Source: Pseudomonas sp. ANT_J12 (lineage in GTDB: Bacteria > Pseudomonadota > Gammaproteobacteria > Pseudomonadales > Pseudomonadaceae). Taken from it: a DNA stretch of 64,000 bases. Where the stretch lies: positions 62,001 to 126,000 of the forward strand of contig NZ_VOBN01000002.1 in the NCBI RefSeq assembly GCF_008370045.1, written 5' to 3'. The position numbers and the translations under genes are program-made. The notes below the pieces were generated by a model. The model worked only from the letters and a program-made list of their open reading frames with translations, was not told where the DNA came from and ran no database searches. Positions 26,644-35,764 of this stretch are shown here, one piece after another (within the stretch, counting starts at the first letter, position 1; every line of letters begins with the position of its first letter).

Positions 26644-26651
26644 AACAAGAA
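26644..26651 (+). promoter_or_regulatory. Candidate Hfq/Crc site before the MFS gene
   Basis: AACAAGAA matches AANAANAA and lies 13 bases before the start codon. Confidence 0.4.
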
Positions 26652-26663
26652 TCGGATCAGCCC

Positions 26664-28088
26664 ATGCCTGCTCACTCCCTCACCGCCGTTCAAGCAGACG
26701 GCATCGACCCCGTCCGCGCCGCTCAGATATCCGCTCGCATCGACCGTCTCCCAGCCGTTTCCACGATCTGGAAACTGGTGGCGTTGCTGTCGATTGGCGG
26801 TTTCTTCGAACTCTACGATTTGTTCCAGACCGCCTACATCAGCCCCGGCCTGATCCGCGACGGCATCTTCGCCACGGGCAGCCAAGGGGTGTTCGGCTTC
26901 TCCGATCAAGCGGCGTTTGCCTCGGCGACCTTTCTCGGATTGTTCCTCGGCGCGAGCCTGCTCAGTCCTTTGGCTGACCGCTTCGGTCGGCGGGCGATCT
27001 TCACCTTTGCGCTGATCTGGTACACCGTCGCCACCGTGGCCATGGGCGTACAGAGTTCGGCGCTGGGCATTATCTGCATGCGCTTTCTGGTCGGCATCGG
27101 CCTGGGTATCGAGCTGGTGACCATCGACGCCTACCTTTCGGAACTGGTGCCTAAACGCATGCGCAGTTCGGCGTTTGCTTTCGCGTTTTTCGTGCAGTTC
27201 CTGTCGGTGCCGGCGGTGGCGTTGATGTCCTGGTGGCTGGTGCCGCAGGACCCGTTCGGGGTGTCGGGCTGGCGCTGGGTGGTGCTGGCGAGCGCGGTGT
27301 TTGCGCTGTTTATCTGGTGGCTGCGCTCACGCTTGCCGGAGTCGCCGCGCTGGTTGGCGCAACATGGCCGTTTCGATGAGGCCAGCCGGATTCTCGACAG
27401 CATCGAAGCCCGTTGCGTGAAGGATCAGGGCAAGGCGCTGGACGAACCGGAACTGGCAGCGGTGGACATTCAGGGCACGGGCCGCTTCGCCGATATCTGG
27501 CAACCGCCCTATCGGCGCCGGGCGTTGATGCTGATCGTGTTCCATGTGTTCCAAGCCATTGGCTTCTTCGGTTTTGGCAACTGGTTGCCGGCGTTATTGT
27601 CCGGTCAGGGCGTGAGCGTGACCCACAGTTTGATGTACGCCTTCATCATCACCCTCGCCTATCCGCTGGGGCCGTTGCTGTTCGTCAAGTTCGCCAACCG
27701 TTTCGAGAACAAGTGGCAGATCGTCGGCTCGGCCCTCGGCGCCATGACCTTCGGCACGCTGTTCGCCCTGCAAACCAGCGCGGTCGGGTTGATTGTCTGC
27801 GGGGTGATGATCACGTTCTGCAACGCCTGGCTGAGTTTCGCCTATCACTCCTACCAGAGCGAACTGTTCCCCACCAACATCCGCGCCCGGGCGGTGGGCT
27901 TCTGCTATTCGTTCAGTCGTTTGTCGACGGTGTTCAGCAGTCTGCTGATCGGCATTTTCCTCGAACACTTCGGCACGCCGGGGGTACTGGCGTTTATTGT
28001 CAGCAGCATGTTGATCGTGATGATCACCATCGGCTACTTCGGGCCGCGCACCCGCAACCTGGCGCTGGAGAACATCGCCCACCGCTGA
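26664..28088 (+). CDS. MFS transporter (sugar or aromatic acid type)
   Basis: A 474-residue transporter with 12 predicted helices. Motif A of the major facilitator family reads LLSPLADRFGRRAIF, and FLVGIGLGIELVTIDAYLSELVPKRMR is the helix 4-5 signature of the metabolite:H+ symporter branch. A long N-terminal cytoplasmic tail precedes the first helix. The substrate is unknown. An AANAANAA motif just before the start suggests catabolite control. Confidence 0.83.
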   Translation: MPAHSLTAVQADGIDPVRAAQISARIDRLPAVSTIWKLVALLSIGGFFELYDLFQTAYISPGLIRDGIFATGSQGVFGFSDQAAFASATFLGLFLGASLLSPLADRFGRRAIFTFALIWYTVATVAMGVQSSALGIICMRFLVGIGLGIELVTIDAYLSELVPKRMRSSAFAFAFFVQFLSVPAVALMSWWLVPQDPFGVSGWRWVVLASAVFALFIWWLRSRLPESPRWLAQHGRFDEASRILDSIEARCVKDQGKALDEPELAAVDIQGTGRFADIWQPPYRRRALMLIVFHVFQAIGFFGFGNWLPALLSGQGVSVTHSLMYAFIITLAYPLGPLLFVKFANRFENKWQIVGSALGAMTFGTLFALQTSAVGLIVCGVMITFCNAWLSFAYHSYQSELFPTNIRARAVGFCYSFSRLSTVFSSLLIGIFLEHFGTPGVLAFIVSSMLIVMITIGYFGPRTRNLALENIAHR

Positions 28089-28225
28089 AGCGGTTGCCGT
28101 CTGCCGCCCAGCGGCAAGGATTGACCGCCGCCGCTGCCGAATCGCGCCAAAAACCGGGCGTTTCAGCAGCGGCACGCTAATTGCTCCGACAGACTCAACA
28201 GCAATTACCTACAGGTTTATCCATC

Positions 28226-28777
28226 ATGTTGGTCAGTGCCCATCAAGCTTCCATCATTCAAAAAACCCAGCGCACGGACATGGACCCCACCACGGCCGCC
28301 GCGAGCGCGCTGTACAGTGGCTTGATCCAGAACGCGCAGAACACCGTGGCGCAAATCAAGCAGGACAGCACCAACGCGCAGTCCTCCGGACTGAACGCCG
28401 CCACCCAGCAAGTCAGCGCGGCGAGCACCATCAGCGACAATGTCGATGAAGCCTTCGCGAAAACCCGCGTGGGCCTGCAAGCGACCGTGCCGGATGACAA
28501 CAAGGCCAAGTCCACCGACAGCACCGCCATGACCGACTTCAAGGACTACATGAGCAAAACGCCGGAACAGCGGCTGCGCGACAGTATCCTGAAAGACATG
28601 GGCATCACTGAAGAGCAGTTGCAAGCGATGCCGCCGGCGCAACAACTGGCCGTGAGCAAAGAGATCGCCGAGCGCCTCCAGGACAAAATGAAACTGGCCC
28701 AGGCTGACAAGGAAAACGGCAGCACCGAGAAGCAGGATGGGCCGCAGGTGGTCGATAAGTTCCTGGCTTCGCTGTAA
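28226..28777 (+). CDS. Hypothetical Ala/Gln/Ser-rich helical protein
   Basis: A 183-residue soluble protein without signal peptide or membrane segment. It is rich in Ala, Gln, Ser and Asp, and a charged helical stretch lies near the C-terminus (TPEQRLRDSILKDMGITEEQL). I do not recognise a family with certainty. The ATG at 28226 is preceded only by a weak ACAGG. A strong terminator follows, so the unit is probably monocistronic. Confidence 0.55.
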   Translation: MLVSAHQASIIQKTQRTDMDPTTAAASALYSGLIQNAQNTVAQIKQDSTNAQSSGLNAATQQVSAASTISDNVDEAFAKTRVGLQATVPDDNKAKSTDSTAMTDFKDYMSKTPEQRLRDSILKDMGITEEQLQAMPPAQQLAVSKEIAERLQDKMKLAQADKENGSTEKQDGPQVVDKFLASL

Positions 28778-28790
28778 CGGCGTTCGCCTT

Positions 28791-28822
28791 AAAAAGGGTC
28801 CCTCAGCGGACCCTTTTTTTTT
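28791..28822 (+). terminator. Rho-independent terminator
   Basis: AAAAAGGGTCC - CTCAGC - GGACCCTTTTTTTTT, directly after the hypothetical gene ending at 28777. Confidence 0.88.
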
Positions 28823-28959
28823 CTGGCGATATAACCGCCCATCGGCTTATAACGCCCACCTGTAAGTTCTGACAGTAGACAGCCTCCCCCACCTATCCAA
28901 TGATGACTGCGCCGCGCAATCAGAAGATTCGCGCAACTATCAAGAGAATGGAGGCCGCC

Positions 28960-29502
28960 ATGGCGACAAGCGCAACGGTATCAACCACATTGTCAGTTGA
29001 CGATAACAGTTCCAGTCACTGTGAATCCGCCACTGTAACCTCCACAACAACATTGAGGAAAAACGAGTCAGCGCCTGTTAAAACGCGCAATGAATCAGGG
29101 AAAGGGACATTCACCGCAAAATTTGAACGCCCGCCCGGAGCCCCTTCATTGCCGGACTTTACAGGTCGCGACCTATACGCGGATCCGAATGCCCCCCCTC
29201 TTCCGACCACATCTATCGAAGCTACTTCCTATGAACATCATCTTAGTCGCTTCCTATTCACCTTCCCGGAAGGATTACCAAACGGCACTCACGACCTGAC
29301 ACTCAGTGCAACTAACGCCGTTATTCTCCATCAACTTATTAGCTACCCCGTCGATGGTGGCAAGTTAAACATTACCGTCGACAATGGTGCTTTCAAAGAC
29401 AAAGGTGAATACGCCGGCACCTTTACCATACAGTCACACGATGGACCAGGAAGATTGGTGACTATCACCGGAGAGTTCAACTTCACCACTGTCCCAGAAT
29501 GA
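28960..29502 (+). CDS. Orphan hypothetical protein with AT-richer DNA
   Basis: A 180-residue protein. The first 45 residues are Ser/Thr-rich and disordered, then comes a region predicted as beta-rich (GTFTAKFERP; LTLSATNAVILHQLISYPVDGGKLNITVDN; GTFTIQSHDGPGRLVTITGEFNF). Base use is clearly less GC-rich than the neighbours (many AAT, ACA and TTA codons), which suggests horizontal origin. GGAGG lies five bases before the ATG at 28960. I recognise no domain. Confidence 0.6.
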   Translation: MATSATVSTTLSVDDNSSSHCESATVTSTTTLRKNESAPVKTRNESGKGTFTAKFERPPGAPSLPDFTGRDLYADPNAPPLPTTSIEATSYEHHLSRFLFTFPEGLPNGTHDLTLSATNAVILHQLISYPVDGGKLNITVDNGAFKDKGEYAGTFTIQSHDGPGRLVTITGEFNFTTVPE

Positions 29503-29634
29503 CAGGCATGGTCCATGTTCTAAAACTCAACACCACTCCCCGGCGGAGCGAGCACATCAAGGTCTGCCTGATTTAACCAACCCATAATGTTAGGTCGTGC
29601 TCAATAATGGGTTCAAACCCGTCAGTAATATCTA

Positions 29635-29675
29635 AGCCCCTCAACCTGTAGCAAGTGCCTGAGGGGCTGTTTTTC
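29635..29675 (+). terminator. Rho-independent terminator
   Basis: AGCCCCTCA / TGAGGGGCT followed by GTTTTT; it lies about 130 bases after the orphan gene and before the convergent PAS gene. Confidence 0.8.
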
Positions 29676-29682
29676 CTTTGCG

Positions 29683-31002
29683 CTAATTCAACTGCAACGT
29701 CGAATTAAACTGACTGATCGCATCCACCACATGCCGCGATCCCTGCTGAATCTCCAGAATCACCTCCCCCGCTTCGTTCGCCAGTTCCACACCCAGCCCG
29801 GTGCGACTCAGGCTCGACTGCATGCTCGACACCGCGCTCAACGACAAGTCATGGTTCCTGCGCACCACGTCGACGATCTCCAGCGTCGCCTGACTGGTGC
29901 GCGCCGCGAGGCTGCGCACTTCATCCGCCACCACGGCAAACCCGCGCCCATGCTCCCCGGCCCGGGCCGCTTCGATGGCGGCGTTGAGCGCCAGCAGGTT
30001 GGTCTGGTCGGCAATGCCGCGAATGGTCTGGACGATGGTGCCGATGATGTCCGACTGTTTGCTTACCGCGTCGATGCTCAGGGCCGCTTCGTTGAGGTCG
30101 CGGGAAATGTCCTGGATGATCTGCACCGTCTGCTGGACCACTTGGGATCCTTTTTGCGCGCAGACGTCGTTTTGTACCGAGGTGCTGTGGGCCGATTCCG
30201 CGGCGGCTCGCAGGGTGGTGACTTGCTGGGTGATGTCGCTGGCGAACTTCACCACTTTGTACAACCGGCCTTTGCTGTCGAACAGCGGGTTGTAGGAGGC
30301 TTCCAGAAACACCGTATGACCGTGCTTATCCTTGCGCTCGAAACGGTGCGAGTGATATTCGCCGCGATTGAGTGAGGCCCAGAACGCCTTGTACTGCGGC
30401 GACTCGGCTTCGGCGCGGTGACAGAACAGGCTGTGATGCTGGCCAATCACTTCGTTGAGCGAGTAATGCATGGTTTTCAGGAAATTGTCGTTGGCGGTGA
30501 TGACCCGGCCGTCCGGGGTGAATTCGATCACCGCCATGGAGCGCCCGATGGCTGCGAGCATGCTTTCTTCTTCGTGCTCTTTATGGATACGAGCGGAGAT
30601 GTCCGAGGCCACTTTGATCACGCTACGCACCTGGCGATCCGGCCCGAACACCGGCATGTAACTGGCTTCGAGCCACACCTCGCGACCCGCCTTGTTCAAA
30701 CGCAGGAACGTACCGCTGACCGGTTCGCCACGGGCCAGGTCACGCCACAACTTGGCGTATTCCTCACTGCGATAAAACGCTTCTTCGCAGAAGATCCGGT
30801 GGTGTTTGCCGCGCACTTCTACGGCGCTATAGCCCATGACCGCGCAAAAGTTTTCATTGGCGTCGAGCACGATGCCCTCGGGGCTGAACTCGATCATCGC
30901 CATCGAGCGACTGACCGCCGCCAACTTGGCGTTGGCCTCGCTCAGCGCGCAGTTGAAGCGCTCGATCTCCAGCAGGTCAGCCTTGTGATGTAGGTTAAAC
31001 AT
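29683..31002 (-). CDS. PAS-PAS chemoreceptor, BdlA-like
   Basis: A 439-residue soluble chemoreceptor. Two PAS domains (about residues 25-140 and 150-260) precede a short signalling domain with the canonical hairpin tip [21 protein letters not shown]. There is no membrane helix. This arrangement and size match BdlA of P. aeruginosa, which controls biofilm dispersal, and Aer-type energy sensors. The C-terminus is short, ending soon after the methylation region, which is also BdlA-like. Which function applies is inferred from architecture only. Confidence 0.8.
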   Translation of the reverse strand: MFNLHHKADLLEIERFNCALSEANAKLAAVSRSMAMIEFSPEGIVLDANENFCAVMGYSAVEVRGKHHRIFCEEAFYRSEEYAKLWRDLARGEPVSGTFLRLNKAGREVWLEASYMPVFGPDRQVRSVIKVASDISARIHKEHEEESMLAAIGRSMAVIEFTPDGRVITANDNFLKTMHYSLNEVIGQHHSLFCHRAEAESPQYKAFWASLNRGEYHSHRFERKDKHGHTVFLEASYNPLFDSKGRLYKVVKFASDITQQVTTLRAAAESAHSTSVQNDVCAQKGSQVVQQTVQIIQDISRDLNEAALSIDAVSKQSDIIGTIVQTIRGIADQTNLLALNAAIEAARAGEHGRGFAVVADEVRSLAARTSQATLEIVDVVRRNHDLSLSAVSSMQSSLSRTGLGVELANEAGEVILEIQQGSRHVVDAISQFNSTLQLN

Positions 31003-31035
31003 GGTTCTATCACCTTCAGCGCGATCTTTGATTGA

Positions 31036-31121
31036 TGCAGGAGCAAAGCTTGCCCGCGATGCACGATGACGCGGTGTGTCAGGTCCGGCGCTATCGCGAG
31101 CAAGCGTTGCTCCTACAGGGG
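31036..31121. repeat. REP pair, family A, diverged
   Basis: GCAGGAGCAAAGCTTGCCCG and the inverted CGCGAGCAAGCGTTGCTCCT differ from the core by a few bases. Confidence 0.75.
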
Positions 31122-31125
31122 AAAT

Positions 31126-31531
31126 GCCGGGAGAACGTTCTCGGTCATTTCAGATCCACCACTACGTTCCACGGAACAGGCACACGCATCCCGCCAAGGG
31201 CAGGATGTGTCAGGTGATAAATGATGTTCAATCGGAGTGTCCATGCAGCGACGCTCTTATCAAGACATCCTTCTCTTGATAGCCCGGTCGGGCCAACCCT
31301 AACGTTTTGGTAAGTAACTCCATTTACGGCACGGCTCCTGATTGTTGAGTGTCGGTGCTTTGGGTGCGCACTCTTCGGCTGATGTCACGGCGCTCACGCT
31401 TCCGGTCACGAACCATTCATTTTTGTGACTGAAGAAGTGAGCTATGGGTGAGCATAGCCAGTGAACTGACAGGCGCAATGCCATTAGTCGGCCAATAATC
31501 AGCACAAAATCGGTTCAGCGACACAGGCCGA
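31126..31531. other. Intergenic stretch with a possible repeated or degenerate coding segment
   Basis: About 400 bases upstream of the PAS gene and downstream of a LysR gene. It holds a short hairpin (TATCAAG ... CTTGATA near 31258-31281) and a 68-residue minus-strand frame (31299-31505; start MLIIGRLMALRLSVHW). I cannot support that frame as a gene: it has no clear ribosome site. I see no other feature. Confidence 0.35.
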
Positions 31532-32404
31532 TCATTGGTCGGCGAGCATGCTCAGCAGCGCTTGCACCGGGGCAGAAGGGGTCTTGTGCGGTGCCACCAC
31601 CAGGGCAAATTCGCGAACGATCCGTGGTAGCAGCGCAATGACCCGCAACCCTTGGCGATTGGCCGGCAGTGTCATTTCCGGCACCAGGGTCACGCCGATG
31701 TTTTCCCGCACCAGGGTGAAGGCGCTGCTCCACTCCCGGACCTCGGCCCGGACATCGCTCAGTTGCAAACCGGCGTCGGCCGCCAGGCTGCGGGCGTTGG
31801 TCGAACAGCCACCAGTGGCGAGCACAAAGGGGTGCGTCACCAATTGCGCCAGGCTGATGCCTTCTTCGTGTGCACCCCGTGGCAGGGGATGGCCGCCGGG
31901 CAGCACCGCCACCCAGGCATCGCGCCCCAACACCGCGGCATTGCGCTCGGGCGCGGGGTTCAGCACCACGCCGACATCCACCAGCCCGGCGTCGAGCAGG
32001 GTTTCCACTTCGTCGTCGCTGACTTCCAGGGCCACCACCTGAACGCCGGGATAGAGCCGATTGAACTGACGCAACAGCGGCGGCAGAAACGTCGCCAGCA
32101 CCATGGGAAAACTGGCCAGGCGAATGCTGCCGCGCTGGATGTCTTTTGCAGCGTCGACGGTGCTGCGAATGGCCTCCAACGCGCCGAGCATGGTCCGCGC
32201 CTGCTCGATCACCGGCAGGCCGATGGCGGTCGGCAGGGTCTGGCGGTTTTCCCGGCTGAACAGTTGAACGCCCAGGGTTTCCTCGATCAGCGCCAACGCC
32301 TGGCTGGCACCGGACTGGGTCATGCCGACCCGCTCGGCCGCCCGGGTAATGTTGCCGGTATCGGCCACCGCCACCACCATTCGCCAGTGCATCAGATTCA
32401 TCAT
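31532..32404 (-). CDS. LysR-family transcriptional regulator
   Basis: A 290-residue LysR regulator (helix-turn-helix GNITRAAERVGMTQSGASQALALIE). The effector domain includes LATGGCSTNARSLAADAGL. It is divergent from a glutathione transferase gene and probably regulates it. Two adjacent ATG codons could start it; AAGGA lies 11 bases before the first. Confidence 0.83.
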   Translation of the reverse strand: MMNLMHWRMVVAVADTGNITRAAERVGMTQSGASQALALIEETLGVQLFSRENRQTLPTAIGLPVIEQARTMLGALEAIRSTVDAAKDIQRGSIRLASFPMVLATFLPPLLRQFNRLYPGVQVVALEVSDDEVETLLDAGLVDVGVVLNPAPERNAAVLGRDAWVAVLPGGHPLPRGAHEEGISLAQLVTHPFVLATGGCSTNARSLAADAGLQLSDVRAEVREWSSAFTLVRENIGVTLVPEMTLPANRQGLRVIALLPRIVREFALVVAPHKTPSAPVQALLSMLADQ

Positions 32405-32503
32405 GGCAGTAGCTGTCCTTATGGCAGTGTTCTGGAAGATTAATTTTACGAAGACCGGCGCGCACTATGACACTGGCGCAAATCCTCAACCAGAGCCCTG
32501 CCC

Positions 32504-33106
32504 ATGAAGCTGTATTACGCCCCGCAAGCCTGCTCGATGGCGCCGCACATTGTGTTGCGCGAACTCGATCTGCCGTTCGAATTGATCCGTGTCGATAACC
32601 GCACCAAGCAAACCGCTGCGGGTGAGGATTTCCTCGCCATCAATCCCAAGGGCTACGTCGCGGCGCTGCAACTGGACAACGGCCAGGTGCTGACCGAAGG
32701 ACCGGCGATCCTGCAATACCTGGCGGACCTGCGACCCGAGGCGAATCTGGCGCCGCAGAACGGGACGTTCGAACGGGTGCGGTTACAGGAATGGTTGAAC
32801 TTCGTCTCGACCGAGATTCATGGCGGGCTTGGATGGCTGTTCAATGCGCAGTTTCCCGAGGAGGTGAAGCGGTTGATCAAGGAGAAATTGTTCAAGCGGT
32901 TTGCGGTGTTGGTTCGCACGCTGGAACAGCAGGACTATTTGATGCCGGAGGGGTTCAGCGTGGCGGATGCGTATTTGTTTACGGTGCTGCGTTGGGCGGC
33001 GGGGTTTGGGATTGAGTTGGAGCAGTGGCCGGCGTTGGTGCGGTTTCAGGCAAGGATTGATCAGCGCCCGGCGGTGAAGGCGACGTTGGCGGCGGAGTTG
33101 TTGTAG
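32504..33106 (+). CDS. gstA: Glutathione transferase GstA-like
   Basis: A 200-residue GST of the bacterial beta class, with the family opening MKLYYAPQACSMAPHIVLRE (Cys10 catalytic), then NPKGYVAAL and the motif LTEGPAILQYLADL. The C-terminal domain has FSVADAYLFTVLRW. It conjugates glutathione to electrophiles. A LysR gene is divergent. Codons late in the gene shift to G-rich third positions, but no frameshift is visible. Confidence 0.87.
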   Translation: MKLYYAPQACSMAPHIVLRELDLPFELIRVDNRTKQTAAGEDFLAINPKGYVAALQLDNGQVLTEGPAILQYLADLRPEANLAPQNGTFERVRLQEWLNFVSTEIHGGLGWLFNAQFPEEVKRLIKEKLFKRFAVLVRTLEQQDYLMPEGFSVADAYLFTVLRWAAGFGIELEQWPALVRFQARIDQRPAVKATLAAELL

Positions 33107-33117
33107 GGCTGGAGGCC

Positions 33118-33147
33118 GCCTTCGCGGGCAAGCCTCGCTCCTACAGG
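33118..33147. repeat. Single REP unit, family A (inverted)
   Basis: GCCTTCGCGGGCAAGCCTCG followed by CTCCTACAGG, between gstA and the convergent binding-protein gene. Confidence 0.8.
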
Positions 33148-33157
33148 ATTCAATAAA

Positions 33158-34171
33158 TCACAAACTCCCACTCACCTTGCTCGCCACTTCCCCCGGCACC
33201 CAGCCCTTCCACACCTGCGGCTGATCGCGCAAAAACGCCTCGGCGACCTGACGCGGTGGCTGACGTTTTTCGCTCATCTGCGCCAGGGTCTGGTTCAGCA
33301 GATCTATCGGCAAATCGACCTTTTCAAAGAAGGCCACCAAGTCCGGGTACTGCGCCTTGAACGGTGCGGAGACGCCAATCGCCAAGCTCGCCGGCATCGA
33401 GCGAGTGCCCTTCGGATGCGGGTTATTGGCGTCGGCCAGGGTCTTCCAGGCTTCGGCATCGAACGCCGGCTCTTCGAGTTTCACCAGTTTGAACCGCCCC
33501 AACAACGGCGTTGGCGACCAGTAGTAGAACAGCACCGGTTTGCCGCGACGGATCGACGACGCGACCTCGGCATCCAGCGCCGCGCCAGAGCCGGTGCGGA
33601 AGTTGACGTAATCGGCGGTCAGGTCATAGGCCTTGAGTTTCTGGCTGTTGACGATCTCCGAGGTCCAGCCGGTGGGGCTGTTGAGGAAGCGGCCGCGGCT
33701 TGGGTCTTCCGGGTCGCGGAACACGTCTTTGTAGCGTGGCAGGTCAGCCACGGATTTCAGCTCCGGGGCCAGTGGCTTGATGCCGCGTTCCGGGTCGCCC
33801 TTGATCACGTATTCCGGCACCCACCAGCCTTCGGTGGCGCCTTTGACTGTGTCACCGAGGCCGAACACTTTGCCCTCGTTCGAAGCTTTGACCCACGCCG
33901 GACTGCGCCCGGCCCACTCTTCGCCGATCACTTGGATATCGTTCTTGGCCAGCGCCGCTTCAAGGCTGACGGTGCTGCCTGGCAAGGTATCGGTCGGGTA
34001 GCCGTAACCTTTCTCGACGATCAGGCGCAGGACTTCGGTGATGAAACTGCCGCTTTCCCAGGCGATGTCGCCGAAGTGGATCGGCGCGATTTTTTCGCTG
34101 GCGGGCGCCTGGGTGGCGACCAGGCTCAGGGCCAGCAGCGAACTGCCGAGCAGGGTTTTGATCGATCTCAT
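33158..34171 (-). CDS. ABC transporter substrate-binding protein, glycine betaine (OpuAC/ProX) type
   Basis: A 337-residue periplasmic binding protein with an N-terminal signal peptide (about residues 1-25, ending ATQAPAS). It has the OpuAC fold hallmarks: HFGDIAWESGSFITEVLRLIVEKGYG, EEWAGRSPAW and the YYWSPTPLLGRF segment, where aromatic residues form the quaternary-amine cage. No permease or ATPase gene lies nearby. Its ATG overlaps the stop codon of the FecI-like sigma gene, so the two are translationally coupled, an unusual combination. Confidence 0.85.
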   Translation of the reverse strand: MRSIKTLLGSSLLALSLVATQAPASEKIAPIHFGDIAWESGSFITEVLRLIVEKGYGYPTDTLPGSTVSLEAALAKNDIQVIGEEWAGRSPAWVKASNEGKVFGLGDTVKGATEGWWVPEYVIKGDPERGIKPLAPELKSVADLPRYKDVFRDPEDPSRGRFLNSPTGWTSEIVNSQKLKAYDLTADYVNFRTGSGAALDAEVASSIRRGKPVLFYYWSPTPLLGRFKLVKLEEPAFDAEAWKTLADANNPHPKGTRSMPASLAIGVSAPFKAQYPDLVAFFEKVDLPIDLLNQTLAQMSEKRQPPRQVAEAFLRDQPQVWKGWVPGEVASKVSGSL

Positions 34172-34710
34172 GCGGACCTCTGGGTCGTTCTATTTAAGGG
34201 TTCATTGGCACTGTGCTGGGCGCACAAGGCTTGGGAGCGGGTCATGTAGACGCTGACCGAGCGCTGGGAAATGCCCAGCTCGGCGGCGATTTGCGGGTAG
34301 GTCAGGCCATCGATCCGCGACAACAGGAACGTCGCCCGGACCTTGCCCGGCAAGCGGTCGAGGGTGCTGTCGAGCCGATGCAGGGCCTGGGTCAATTGCA
34401 GCAGTGCTTCCGGCGATTGCGCTTGACCGGCATCGGCATGTTGCAATTGATCGAGGTGCTGGCGCTCCAGATCGCGACGACGCCAGAGTTGATAGATCAG
34501 GCGTTGGGCGATGGTGGTCAGCAAGGCGCGAGGTTCGCGGATCGGCGTCAACCCCGGGGATTCGAGCAATTGGGTGAAGGTTTCGGCGGCGATGTCTTCG
34601 ACGCTGGCGCTGGCGCCCAACTGCCGGCGCAACCGGGTGCACAGCCAGGAGTAATGCGCGCGGAACAAGCCGCCCACGTGGTTGCGATGGGAAAGGTCGG
34701 CGCCGGACAT
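34168..34710 (-). CDS. FecI-like ECF sigma factor
   Basis: A 180-residue ECF sigma factor. Region 2 spans the first half (FRAHYSWLCTRLRRQLG, DIAAETFTQLL), and region 4 shows FLLSRIDGLTYPQIAAELGISQRSVSVYM. These are features of iron-starvation FecI-type sigma factors. No fecR-type anti-sigma gene or TonB receptor gene follows; instead the stop codon overlaps the start of a betaine-type binding-protein gene (ATGA). A good AGGAGCCCCT site precedes the ATG. Confidence 0.8.
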   Translation of the reverse strand: MSGADLSHRNHVGGLFRAHYSWLCTRLRRQLGASASVEDIAAETFTQLLESPGLTPIREPRALLTTIAQRLIYQLWRRRDLERQHLDQLQHADAGQAQSPEALLQLTQALHRLDSTLDRLPGKVRATFLLSRIDGLTYPQIAAELGISQRSVSVYMTRSQALCAQHSANEPLNRTTQRSA

Positions 34711-34852
34711 AGGGGCTCCTGGGGTTAGGGGTCGCTGAATGTCCGGTGATCCGGTGGCGCGATTCTAGACGGGAGCCTTATTCTTTAATAATACTTAAAA
34801 GGTATTTTTATATTCGATTAAGAAATTTAGATGCATGGCGCCTGTGAGATTG

Positions 34853-34922
34853 CTTTCGCGGGCAAGCCTCGCTCCTACAGGAACGGTGGTCAACTCTGTA
34901 GGAGCGAGGCTTGCCCGCGAGA
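34853..34922. repeat. REP pair, family A
   Basis: An inverted unit and a direct unit face each other between the sigma gene and the PhnD-like gene. Confidence 0.83.
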
Positions 34923-34954
34923 GCGTTCTGACAGGCAACGAAAATCCCCCACCG

Positions 34955-35746
34955 TTAACGCAACCGCCCATACCCCAACGCCTCGGCCTCCTGCTGGTAA
35001 TCAAGCACCACCTGATAGTCGCTTTCCGTCGCGGGCAATACCTCTTGCAGACCGAGGATTTCGGCGACGTCCGGCAGCTCGCGCAATGTTTCGTTCATCA
35101 CCCGCCGAAGTTGCTCGACCTGCTCATCACTGGCACTCGCCGCCGTGATGTACGGCAAGGTCGGGCTGAACGCGCTGCGGGCAACCACGCGCAAACCCGC
35201 CACTTCGGCTTCGGCGTGCCGCGCCAGGTAGGCGAAGGTCACGCTGTCGATGGCGGCCAGGTCGGCAAGGTTTTCACGCAGCCAGCGCAGGCTTTCACGG
35301 TGGCCGCCGCTGATGCCGACACGGGCGAAGAACTGACCGTCGCGGTGCAGTGGCGCCAGGCGATGGCGCAGCAGGTTCATGCCGCTGTTGGAGCCTTCGT
35401 CATTGATCACCCCGCGACAGTTGTAAAAGGCCGGCAAGTTGCGGCGAGGATCATCGGCGCGGCTGAGTAGCAGGCTGCAATGGTTGCCGCCGTTGCTGTC
35501 CGGCAATTCATAGCGAGGACGACCGACAACCCGGACCTGACCACGCAACAAGGTCATCAGCGGATAGCCGCAGGTTTGCGTCAGCAGCAATTGCGGGGAG
35601 AGCCAGAGGTCCGGCAGCGACAGGCCCTCGGCGCTTTTGCGGGAGGCGCCCAGGCGTTGCGCGATGCCAGTCAGCCAGCGTTCATTGGCGCGACGGATCG
35701 ATTCCGGGGCGACGTACATCAGTAGTTCGGCGAGGTGCTGGGTCAT
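34955..35746 (-). CDS. PhnD-like binding-protein homologue without signal peptide
   Basis: A 263-residue protein related to phosphate/phosphonate-type periplasmic binding proteins (PhnD fold). Recognisable segments are LLTQTCGYPLMTLL, VINDEGSNSGMNLLRHRL, and DLAAIDSVTFAYL. Unlike secreted relatives it has no N-terminal signal sequence; the ATG at 35746 is well placed (AAGGAA), and the next upstream gene ends only 18 bases away. It may act in the cytoplasm or be a domain-level relative with another role. Cotranscribed with a desaturase gene. Confidence 0.7.
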   Translation of the reverse strand: MTQHLAELLMYVAPESIRRANERWLTGIAQRLGASRKSAEGLSLPDLWLSPQLLLTQTCGYPLMTLLRGQVRVVGRPRYELPDSNGGNHCSLLLSRADDPRRNLPAFYNCRGVINDEGSNSGMNLLRHRLAPLHRDGQFFARVGISGGHRESLRWLRENLADLAAIDSVTFAYLARHAEAEVAGLRVVARSAFSPTLPYITAASASDEQVEQLRRVMNETLRELPDVAEILGLQEVLPATESDYQVVLDYQQEAEALGYGRLR

Positions 35747-35764
35747 CGAAATTCCTTCAGCCAA

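Noticed and set aside
31299..31505. 68-residue minus-strand frame
   Set aside because: No convincing ribosome site and unusual composition; may be part of a repeated or decayed sequence, so not called a gene.
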